From: Candidatus Zhuqueibacterota bacterium
GTDB lineage: Bacteria; BS750m-G25
Length of the DNA stretch: 28,560 nucleotides
Direction of reading: 5' to 3'
NCBI GenBank assembly: GCA_016783505.1
Contig: JADHWK010000031.1
Location: 1-28,560, forward strand
Position 1 is the stretch's first letter; every line of letters begins with the position of its first letter. The notes beneath the pieces are model-generated. The model was not told where the DNA came from and did no database searches. It saw only the letters and a list, made by a program, of their open reading frames with translations. Shown piece after piece: positions 22,598-28,560 of the stretch. The translations under genes and the position numbers were made by a program.

Positions 22598-23011
22598 TCA
22601 GAAGGGCAGATCCTCTTCCCCGGGTGCTTCTCCCTCAGCATCCGCCTCGGGTTCTTCGGGGACCTCTTTGGCCTCCTCCCGGCGTCCCAGCATCTGCATC
22701 TGGTCGGCGTGCACCTCGGTGGTATACCGCTTGACCCCGTCCTGGGTCTCCCAGGAGCGGGTGCGCAGCCGCCCCTCGATGTAAACCTGCCTTCCCTTCT
22801 TCAGGTATTCACCGGCGATCTCGGCCAGCTTCCGCCACAGTACGATGTTGTGCCACTCGGTGTGGTCCTGCGGGTTCCCGTCTTTGTCCTTCCATCTCTC
22901 GGTGGTGGCCAGGGTGAACTTCGTCACCGCCACCCCCGAGGGGGTAAACTTCAGCTCCGGGTCCCGGCCCAGATGTCCAATCAAGATAACTTTGTTTACA
23001 CCCCTTGCCAT
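22598..23011 (-). CDS. ssb: Single-stranded DNA-binding protein
   Basis: This is a 137-aa SSB. The OB-fold begins [19 protein letters not shown] and includes [42 protein letters not shown] and [13 protein letters not shown] short acidic linker ([16 protein letters not shown]) leads to the conserved acidic tip EEDLPF, which recruits partner proteins in replication and repair. The ATG at 23011 has a textbook AGGAGGT site, and a good promoter lies upstream. It is monocistronic, between its own promoter and a terminator. Confidence 0.97.
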   Translation of the reverse strand: MARGVNKVILIGHLGRDPELKFTPSGVAVTKFTLATTERWKDKDGNPQDHTEWHNIVLWRKLAEIAGEYLKKGRQVYIEGRLRTRSWETQDGVKRYTTEVHADQMQMLGRREEAKEVPEEPEADAEGEAPGEEDLPF

Positions 23012-23038
23012 TTATACCACCTCCTCTCTTTTTTACAG

Positions 23039-23067
23039 AGTATACGAAATAATAGAAAAAAAGTCAA
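23039..23067 (-). promoter_or_regulatory. Sigma-70-type promoter of ssb
   Basis: On the minus strand TTGACT (23067-23062) and TATACT (23044-23039) are separated by exactly 17 bases, 27 bases before the ATG. This is among the best promoter matches in the window. Confidence 0.8.
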
Positions 23068-23099
23068 GATAAAAATGAATTTTCGAAAAATATTTTCAT

Positions 23100-24113
23100 T
23101 TAATCGGGAATTACCAGAACCCCCGCCCCGTTGACCTGGCCCCCTTTGAGGAGTTGAAGGACGCGGTTGGCCTCCCTTAGGGGAAAGGTCTGGGTCTGGG
23201 TGCGAACCGGGATCTGGGCGGCCACCCCTAAAAGCTCCCCACCGTCCTTTCGGGTGCTGGCGGTGACGCTCCGTACAGTCTTCTCGTAATAAAGATGTTT
23301 GGTATAATCCATTCCAGGAATATCCGACATATAGATCCCCGCCAACGCCAGGGTACCCCCTTTATCCAATACTCGGAGGGCATCCAGAACCAGCGGTCCA
23401 GCCGGGGCGAAGATGATGGCACTGTCCAGCTTGCGGGGCGGCTTATCTGTGGCCTGACCTGTCCAGGCAGCCCCCAATTCTTCGGCTAGTTTCCGATGTT
23501 CTTTGCTTCGGGAAAAAACATAAACCTCACACCCCCAGTGTCGGGCCACCTGGATTGCGATGTGGGCCGAGGCCCCAAATCCGTAAAGACCCAACCGACC
23601 CCCGGGTTGGGTTTCACTTAGCCGCAGGGCCCGATAGCCGATGATCCCCGCACACATCAAGGGGGCGGCCTCGACGTCGGAAAATTGATCCGGAATGGGA
23701 TAGGCGAAGGCCTCAGGGACCAGAGTGTATTGGGCGTAGCCCCCGTTGACATGGTAGCCCGTAAAGCGGGCCCCTTCACAGAGGTTTTCATGGTCCTTCG
23801 AACAATAAGAACACCTTCCGCAGGTGGAATGAAGCCAGGCCATGCCCACCCGGTCCCCTACTTTGAAGCGTGACGCTCCCTCCCCGAGCGTTTCCACTAC
23901 TCCTATCACTTCGTGCCCGGGGACGATGGGCAATTTGGGCAGGGGGAGCTCGCCCTCCACCGTGTGCAGGTCCGTGTGACAGACCCCGCAGACCCGCACC
24001 CGAACCAAAATTTCCCCGGGTCCGGGTTCCGGGATGGTGATGTCAGCCGGTTCCAAGGGGTTATCGTCTACACCCTTGGGACTATTCAAGATCATGGATT
24101 GCATCATCTGCAT
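23100..24113 (-). CDS. Zinc-dependent alcohol dehydrogenase
   Basis: Medium-chain dehydrogenase/reductase, about 337 aa. It interconverts an alcohol and aldehyde with NAD(P). In numbering from the first possible start (24137), the catalytic zinc ligands are Cys53 (CGVCHTDLH) and His75-Glu76 (GHE). The structural zinc is held by Cys106, 109, 112 and 120 (TCGRCSYCSKDHENLC). The Rossmann loop reads GLYGFGASAHIA, a variant of GxGxxG. It resembles the AdhA-type zinc alcohol dehydrogenases (GYHVNGGYAQY). Several starts are possible: GTG 24137, ATG 24113, 24107, 24104 and 24095. No ribosome site decides among them, and I use 24113. The gene follows the broken VapC-like gene. Confidence 0.93.
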   Translation of the reverse strand: MQMMQSMILNSPKGVDDNPLEPADITIPEPGPGEILVRVRVCGVCHTDLHTVEGELPLPKLPIVPGHEVIGVVETLGEGASRFKVGDRVGMAWLHSTCGRCSYCSKDHENLCEGARFTGYHVNGGYAQYTLVPEAFAYPIPDQFSDVEAAPLMCAGIIGYRALRLSETQPGGRLGLYGFGASAHIAIQVARHWGCEVYVFSRSKEHRKLAEELGAAWTGQATDKPPRKLDSAIIFAPAGPLVLDALRVLDKGGTLALAGIYMSDIPGMDYTKHLYYEKTVRSVTASTRKDGGELLGVAAQIPVRTQTQTFPLREANRVLQLLKGGQVNGAGVLVIPD

Positions 24114-24148
24114 CAAATCACCGATTACGAAAACCACTTTTATCCATT

Positions 24149-24569
24149 TTATTTCTCCATACGGGGATCGATCCTTTCAATCCCCTCGATAGCGTCAAAA
24201 TACCTGTCCGTGGAATAGATTTCTGTTATATAATGATTCATCATTACCCCAGCATGCACAGCATCCCTGGGCTGGACAATTGGATATTTATTGAGAATGT
24301 CAACCGCTACATCCCAGATCTTCTCGGGAAACAGGTAGGATGTTTTGCATTAGATCCACTATCCGGTTGTATGTAATCATCCCTCGTTCTGCTTTTCCCT
24401 GTTTCCAGAAGCGATACAGAACTTCTTGCAACACCTCGGTGTCTGTAACCACATCGATATCCTGTCTGGCTATTTTCTCAATTAATAAAGCACACACTCT
24501 CTTCATGGGATGGGCAGTGCCTACAGCATATATAAAGATATTGGTGTCAACGAACTTTGTTGCCATCAT
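24149..24569 (-). pseudogene. PIN-domain (VapC-like) toxin gene, frameshifted
   Basis: The first frame gives an 89-aa protein beginning MMATKFVDTNIFIYA, with the first PIN Asp in VDTN and a Glu in TDTEVLQEVLYR, and ends prematurely after PVSREDLGCSG. From about 24330 another frame continues the PIN domain as EKIWDVAVDILNKYPIVQPRDAVHAGVMMNH and STDRYFDAIEGIERI, stopping at 24149. These hold the expected later acidic residues (RDAVHA, STDRYFD). A one-base loss near GTTTCCC would explain the break. Intact, it would be a toxic ribonuclease. Its start overlaps the antitoxin gene by 23 bp. It may be a true inactivation or a sequencing error in a short homopolymer. Confidence 0.8.
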
Positions 24570-24813
24570 TAACCCAACGTTCTTGAACTTCCGCTTCCAT
24601 TACCTCCCAATCATCCACTTCCAAATCATTTTGTTTCGTTAACGCTTGGGCAGCCTGAATTCGACGTTGCTGGGAAATAGATGGATAGGCCTTCTCCAGG
24701 GCACGCCTTACCAACTCTCCGACCGAAGTTTTCCCCTGTTTTGCTAAAGATTTAAGGCGCTCATATTCTTTGGGATCAAATAGAATCTGTGCCCGTTTAG
24801 TTAAGGTGGACAT
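24547..24813 (-). CDS. Ribbon-helix-helix antitoxin, VapB-like
   Basis: This is an 88-aa cytoplasmic antitoxin. Residues 4-40 (LTKRAQILFDPKEYERLKSLAKQGKTSVGELVRRALEKAY) fit a ribbon-helix-helix DNA-binding domain. The polar C-terminal part would bind and mask the PIN toxin. It overlaps the toxin start by 23 bp, typical of VapBC operons. Upstream is a likely promoter, TTGACT with a TAAATT box at 17-bp spacing, enclosed by a TTCTAAAC/GTTTAGAA inverted repeat (24828-24873). This suggests autorepression (inference). No strong Shine-Dalgarno is seen. Confidence 0.8.
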   Translation of the reverse strand: MSTLTKRAQILFDPKEYERLKSLAKQGKTSVGELVRRALEKAYPSISQQRRIQAAQALTKQNDLEVDDWEVMEAEVQERWVNDGNKVR

Positions 24814-24827
24814 TTTTCACTACTCAT

Positions 24828-24878
24828 TTCTAAACATGTTGGTGTGTATAATTTAATAAAGAAGGGTTTAGAAGTCAA
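24828..24878 (-). promoter_or_regulatory. Likely promoter and operator of the VapBC-like operon
   Basis: The inverted repeat TTCTAAAC (24828-24835) / GTTTAGAA (24866-24873) spans the presumed -10 region (TAAATT, minus 24855-24850). The -35 TTGACT (minus 24878-24873) is 17 bases away. Such palindromes often bind the antitoxin or the complex. Confidence 0.5.
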
Positions 24879-24919
24879 GAAAAATCAAGGTCTTTCGTCT
24901 TTTTTGTTCTCGGCTGTAA

Positions 24920-24964
24920 TTATGTTTTCCTTTCCTTCTTCTTCGCCGCCGGGAAAACTAAGTT
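24920..24964 (-). pseudogene. 3'-end relic similar to the 25990-27258 gene
   Basis: On the minus strand this reads NLVFPAAKKKERKT then a stop. The gene at 25990-27258 ends NNVLFPAAKKKERKT. The last 11 residues are identical although the codons differ (for example AAG/AAA, GAA/GAG, AGG/AGA, ACA/ACT). Upstream of it no homologous frame is recognisable. It looks like the last trace of a diverged paralogue or tandem duplicate. Confidence 0.5.
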
Positions 24965-25103
24965 TGAATAATACATAAAGAAAAACCATTGAAGAGATTC
25001 TGGAAAAACCTTGAGTTTCTTGGATTAATTCCCTCTTGGACCCTTCCTCTACCTCAAAATCCATAGATGTTTAATCTCGACTACACTAGCCAATAATAAT
25101 ATC

Positions 25104-25976
25104 TTAACGGGATCTAATGCCCTCCCAAATACCATTGGCTCGTAAACCAATATAAGGGGGTGGGTAAACCGGGCCGCTCCCGCTTCCTTTTGTGTGCCAT
25201 TTACCCAAAACAGAATCAGAGACACCTTCAAGATACCCAGTAAAATAGAAAAGCGTATTATTGTAATGTCCAAGCGTATCTTTTATTGTAAATGGAAAGT
25301 AGATGATGACTGAATCTCCGAATAGGATTTTCCCCTCCGCCGGCATATTTAAAGCGAAAGTATCTCTTTCCCACAAAAAGGAGGCATTACCGCCCATCAT
25401 AATTGAATCTCCCCATTCTATTTCAGTAAATGCAATGGAAAGTGGGGCATCCTCAATATGTGTAGTATCAGAATAGCCCAGACTATCGTAAATAATCTTT
25501 CCATCTGCTTCCCCCTCCCAAATTGTTTTCTCGCCTCTTTTCAAAAAATAATTACCCCCGCTACCAGTAGTACCAAAAGCAAAAGTTCCTTCGATCCTAT
25601 CATCGGACAGAGTTCCAACACAGACAATAGAGTCTTCTTCTTGAAAGATTATTAGATTGAAATCTATTCCGTTCTCTGAAGCACCCGAGACCTGGCTAAC
25701 TTCATATACTGGAGTATCAAAAAACCCGAAGTAAAAGATGGTCGCTGTGCCGGAGATTGTTTTACCTTGACCCACCAAATCGGCCCAAACTCTTCCAGTG
25801 AAAAGAGTATCAGATGGAGAATTTAATTGTGCCCAAAATCCCATCCAATTTCCAGTAAATTCATTTTCTTCATTACCAATTGTGGGTTGGTCTTTTGTGC
25901 ATCCTAAAGTAAGAACAATAACGAATACTATACCCAATAAACCTATGTTTTTATGTTTATATATCCCTGACTCCAT
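25104..25976 (-). CDS. Hypothetical lipoprotein with two beta-rich repeats
   Basis: This 290-aa lipoprotein has a hydrophobic N-terminus (IGLLGIVFVIVLTLGC), with a lipobox ending at Cys26. The body is beta-rich and seems to hold two similar halves. The first has FTGNWMGFWAQ, a strand-rich middle and GTLSDDRIEGTFAFGTTGSGGNYFLKR. The second has WEGEADGKIIY, NMPAEGKILFGDSVIIYF and FTGYLEGVSDSVLGKWHTKGSG. The layout is like lipocalin-type or 'extracellular beta-barrel' lipoproteins, but I do not recognise a named family. A GAGG site lies 5-6 bases before the ATG. It starts 13 bp after the preceding gene, so the two form an operon. Confidence 0.72.
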   Translation of the reverse strand: MESGIYKHKNIGLLGIVFVIVLTLGCTKDQPTIGNEENEFTGNWMGFWAQLNSPSDTLFTGRVWADLVGQGKTISGTATIFYFGFFDTPVYEVSQVSGASENGIDFNLIIFQEEDSIVCVGTLSDDRIEGTFAFGTTGSGGNYFLKRGEKTIWEGEADGKIIYDSLGYSDTTHIEDAPLSIAFTEIEWGDSIMMGGNASFLWERDTFALNMPAEGKILFGDSVIIYFPFTIKDTLGHYNNTLFYFTGYLEGVSDSVLGKWHTKGSGSGPVYPPPYIGLRANGIWEGIRSR

Positions 25977-25989
25977 TCAGTCCTCTCAC

Positions 25990-27258
25990 TTAAGTTTTTC
26001 TCTCTTTCTTCTTCGCCGCCGGAAACAGGACGTTATTGAGAATTAACCGATACCCAGGTGAATTTTTGTGCAACGAGAGTTCGGTGGGTGGGTCGCCGAT
26101 GAGGTGTCGGTAGTCCTCGGGGTCATGGCCGCCGTAGAAGGTGAAGGTGCCCTTTCCGTAGTTGCCGTGGATGTATTTCACCTCATCGGTCCCTTCCACT
26201 TCTCCCAGAATAATAACCGATTTTTTTACCCGATTCTTGTGGAACCCGGTGGTCTGACCCATAAACCCCTTGATGACCGAAGTATGATCCTGGGTTAGCA
26301 TGGTGGGCACAGGGTCGTATTTGGCGGCGAAGTCGAATAAGACGAAATAATCGTTGGCCTCACCCCGGCGGGGGATACCGGAAAGGGGGGTAGTGTCAAT
26401 GTCTGAGAATTCGTAAACAAGGGGATTCATCTCTAAGATAAAATTTTCAAACACGAGGGTTTTGGAATAGTCCAGCTTTTGTTGGCAGTCGGGATCGGCG
26501 GGATCACCATCGAACACCTCAGGGGCAATATCTGCCTTCTCCGCTGCCAAGGCAATGTCAATGGTGTCGGTGGCCGAGCACATGGCGAACATAAACCCAC
26601 CGCCAGCCACGTATTCCTTGATCTTGCGGGCTACTGCCTTTTTTAACTCGGATACCTTCCGAAAACCCAGCCGCCGAGCCTCCTCTTCAAAGAGAATCTG
26701 CTGTTCTATATACCAGGGGGCGTTGTGAAAGCTGGCATAGAACCTACCATATTGACCGGTAAAATCCTCGTGGTGAAGATGGAGCCAGTCGTATTCGAGC
26801 AGCTCCCCGCGCAGAACCTCCTCATCCCACAGGGTCTTATAAGGGATTTCGGCGTAAGTCAAAGCCAGGGTTACGGCATCGTCCCAGGGTTGAAAATTAG
26901 GGGGGGCGTAGATGGCAATCTTGGGGGGCTTCTCCAAAAGGACCACCTCCATGTTGTTCTCCTCAATGGTGGCATAGATCTGGCTGACCTGGGCCCCATC
27001 CAAAACTACAAAGGCCACCCCCCGCAGCCGGCACTGCCGCTCGATGGAGGGATAATCGTCCAGCAGAAAAGACCCGCCCCGGTAGTTCAACAGCCATTCC
27101 ACATCTATCCCCTGCTCCAGCACCCAGTAGGCGACCCCGTAGGCTTTGAGATGATCGGTTTGATTTAGATCCATAAAAATCAATATCTTCTGGGAGAGCA
27201 GGGATTGGAATAAAACCAGCACTAGAAATAGACTAAAGAACAGACGTTTGAAGTTCAT
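25990..27258 (-). CDS. Conserved FCB secreted protein with GATase-like region, often mislabelled asparagine synthetase B
   Basis: This 422-aa protein has a signal peptide (MNFKRLFFSLFLVLVLFQSLLSQ). The mature part begins KILIFMDLNQTDHLKAYGVAYWVLEQGIDVEWLLNYRGGSF. I recall this start from Bacteroidota/FCB proteins labelled asparagine synthetase B, although no asparagine synthase motif is present. A segment AGGGFMFAMCSATDTIDIALAA (about residues 217-238) resembles the nucleophile-elbow region of a class I glutamine-amidotransferase-like fold, with a Cys. Later blocks include HTSVIKGFMGQTTGFHKNRV and GTFTFYGGHDPEDYRHLIG. It is probably periplasmic or secreted; its activity is unknown. The ATG at 27258 has AGGA 7 bases upstream. 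It leads the lipoprotein gene by 13 bp, and a decayed copy of its 3' end lies at 24920. Confidence 0.8.
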   Translation of the reverse strand: MNFKRLFFSLFLVLVLFQSLLSQKILIFMDLNQTDHLKAYGVAYWVLEQGIDVEWLLNYRGGSFLLDDYPSIERQCRLRGVAFVVLDGAQVSQIYATIEENNMEVVLLEKPPKIAIYAPPNFQPWDDAVTLALTYAEIPYKTLWDEEVLRGELLEYDWLHLHHEDFTGQYGRFYASFHNAPWYIEQQILFEEEARRLGFRKVSELKKAVARKIKEYVAGGGFMFAMCSATDTIDIALAAEKADIAPEVFDGDPADPDCQQKLDYSKTLVFENFILEMNPLVYEFSDIDTTPLSGIPRRGEANDYFVLFDFAAKYDPVPTMLTQDHTSVIKGFMGQTTGFHKNRVKKSVIILGEVEGTDEVKYIHGNYGKGTFTFYGGHDPEDYRHLIGDPPTELSLHKNSPGYRLILNNVLFPAAKKKERKT

Positions 27259-27284
27259 TTTTTTATCCTACGATCTGGTGTTTT

Positions 27285-27372
27285 GTAACCGCGAAAGCTC
27301 CTTAACGCGAAAATTCGATCTGAGAACACCCTCCACTTGTGTTTTGCGCTTTTCTCTAATGTTAGCGGTTAC
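27285..27372. repeat. GTAACCGC/GCGGTTAC inverted repeat
   Basis: GTAACCGC (27285-27292) pairs perfectly with GCGGTTAC (27365-27372) around a 72-bp centre that includes a short AACAC/GTGTT stem. It sits between the TPR gene stop and the start of the GATase-like gene. It may be another non-coding mobile palindrome. Confidence 0.4.
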
Positions 27373-27392
27373 CAATCAATCCGTATTACCAC

Positions 27393-27425
27393 ATTGCTTC
27401 AATCCCGAAATTTCGGGAAAGCAAT
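27393..27425. repeat. Nested perfect palindrome, TCCCGAAATTTCGGGA
   Basis: The 16-bp palindrome TCCCGAAATTTCGGGA (27403-27418) lies inside an outer ATTGCTT/AAGCAAT pair (27393-27399 and 27419-27425). The inner sequence recurs at 9467-9482 and, with a longer spacer, at 16807-16829. There is no T-run, so a REP-type element is more likely than a terminator. Confidence 0.6.
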
Positions 27426-27441
27426 CCAAAATTCTCTTCTC

Positions 27442-28560
27442 TTAGGGTTCAGGTTTTTTAATCGGGATTATCATTGCCTCCAATTCTCTTAGCCTGGTCC
27501 GGGCTCGCTCGGCGTACAGACTCCGGGGATATTCAATAAGCAACCGTTCATATTCCCGGCAGGCGGATAAGGTATCCTTCAGCCCTTGTTCGTAAATAAG
27601 TGCAATGGCTAACTGGGCCTCTTCCGAAAATCGTCCTTCCGGAAAAGCGGCAAGCTCTCCTCGATAGCTCTCAATGGCGTTACCGAACTGTCCGTTGAGG
27701 GCGTATACCTCCCCCAGTCTCAAAAGGGCCGACTCCCGGAGCGGGGATGAACCCTGGGCAATTTGATGAAAGAGACCGATGGCCTCCTCATATCGCCGCG
27801 CCCTAACCAACAGCTCCCCCCGGGCAAAATCCTTCAATCCCCCCTCTGACTGAAATTCCCGAATAAAAAATAACAAATTCAGGGCATCGTTGGTCATGTC
27901 CCCATTCATGTTTTCGGCGGATAATTTTTCCAGACTTTTTTTAGCCTCCTCAAAATCCTCCCGCAGGTAGCAGACCTCGGCCAACTTGAACCGGGCTATG
28001 GAAACCTGGGTACGGTCCCTCTTTACCCTTTGGGCAAGCACCTGTTTATATTTCTCCTCGGCCCCTTTTAGGTCCCCCTGGGCCACCCGGCAGTCCCCGA
28101 GGCGAAGAAGAGCCCTGGTTCTCTGGGGTCCGGAACGCAAAACTTGGGTAGCTTGGCCGAACGCCTCCTCGGCACCTTTCAGCTCGAAAAATTGTTCAAA
28201 ACGTATATCCCCAATCCGTATCCATCCCTCGGCTGTCTCCGGGGAACGGGGGGAGCTTTCCGTCAACCCCTGATATTGTAAAATGGCCCCGGAAAAATCA
28301 GCCAACCCCTCCAGGGCCTCTCCTAACCCCAGGACAACCTTGGAAAAGTTAGGGGAGTCAGGATAGTTTTGTAACAGGTATTGAAAGGCCTCTTTGGCCA
28401 GGGCAAATTCCCCCTCTTTAAGCAGGGATTGGGCGCACTTGAACAGGGAAAGCCCCCTGGTATGTTCCATCACATCCAGCTTTCTGTATTCATCAAAGGC
28501 CCGCTGGTAGTCCCGGTTCTTGAAGGCAAAACCGGCCAGAAGCCTACGCACCGCCGGATC
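27442..28560 (-). CDS. Tetratricopeptide-repeat protein, 5' end beyond the window
   Basis: At least 372 codons are open to the right edge, so the N-terminus is missing; a GTG at 28551 is probably internal. The protein is made of tandem 34-residue TPR-like helical pairs, such as FALAKEAFQYLLQNYPDSP, AEEKYKQVLAQ, YEEAIGLFHQIAQ and FGNAIESYRGELAAFPEGRF. The last repeats, CREYERLLIEYPRSLYAERARTRLRELE, resemble BamD/YbgF-type envelope TPR proteins. It most likely acts as a protein-binding scaffold, perhaps in the periplasm. No signal peptide can be judged. The stop is followed by a region of palindromes. Confidence 0.85.
   Translation of the reverse strand, partial: DPAVRRLLAGFAFKNRDYQRAFDEYRKLDVMEHTRGLSLFKCAQSLLKEGEFALAKEAFQYLLQNYPDSPNFSKVVLGLGEALEGLADFSGAILQYQGLTESSPRSPETAEGWIRIGDIRFEQFFELKGAEEAFGQATQVLRSGPQRTRALLRLGDCRVAQGDLKGAEEKYKQVLAQRVKRDRTQVSIARFKLAEVCYLREDFEEAKKSLEKLSAENMNGDMTNDALNLLFFIREFQSEGGLKDFARGELLVRARRYEEAIGLFHQIAQGSSPLRESALLRLGEVYALNGQFGNAIESYRGELAAFPEGRFSEEAQLAIALIYEQGLKDTLSACREYERLLIEYPRSLYAERARTRLRELEAMIIPIKKPEP

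Overview
The window looks like a chromosomal segment from a bacterium of the FCB group (Bacteroidota / Marinimicrobia / KSB1-type lineages). Two predicted secreted proteins end in a C-terminal sorting domain with an NxPNPFN motif followed by a 'ydvlGrev... G.Y...W......sGiYf' pattern, which is typical of type IX secretion substrates. There is also an Omp28-like / TlpA / DUF6029-like trio and a secreted protein of the type often mislabelled 'asparagine synthetase B' in that group. The phylum call is inference from protein style only. Every gene I accept lies on the minus strand, so transcription runs from high to low coordinates.

Layout from left to right. A C69-family dipeptidase runs off the left edge (1-1387). 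An AAA ATPase (1713-2948) overlaps by 8 bp a 52-aa Gly/Val-rich peptide gene (1562-1720), whose 3' end runs into an integron attC-like site. Then come glnS (3053-4759), an alpha/beta hydrolase (4997-5788), an AT-rich serine hydrolase with membrane helices inserted in its domain (6045-7511), an aldehyde dehydrogenase (7664-9088) and gltX (9553-11001). A DUF3566-like membrane protein follows (11112-11486). Next is a small-gene operon (11654-12968) led by a stand-alone receiver domain that has a clear promoter and tandem 22-bp repeats. A secreted M36-like metalloprotease (13343-16537) comes next, then the DUF6029-like / TlpA / PEGA-Omp28 trio (16900-20075), a small sorting-domain protein (20371-21129) with a possible gene relic upstream, a MenA/UbiA prenyltransferase (21538-22512), ssb (22598-23011) and a zinc alcohol dehydrogenase (23100-24113). 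A VapBC-like pair has a frameshifted toxin (24149-24813). The right end holds a lipoprotein and its operon partner (25104-27258) and a TPR protein that runs off the right edge (27442-28560).

Core genes (glnS, gltX, ssb, menA-like) are mixed with accessory ones. The intergenic stretches are unusually rich in palindromes: a TCCCGAA/TTCGGGA family, a TGTCATTCTGA-type hairpin family, a dispersed 24-bp repeat, and three attC-like imperfect palindromes that all lie 3' of minus-strand accessory genes. No integron integrase, transposase, CRISPR array, rRNA or tRNA was found.

The most interesting leads are: (1) the ATPase plus overlapping Gly-rich peptide, with an attC-like 3' end; (2) the AT-rich serine hydrolase, bounded by a 10-bp inverted match as expected of an integron cassette; (3) GlnRS with Thr in place of the KMSKS-loop lysine; and (4) the receiver-domain operon with 22-bp tandem repeats and a GIY-YIG-like protein.
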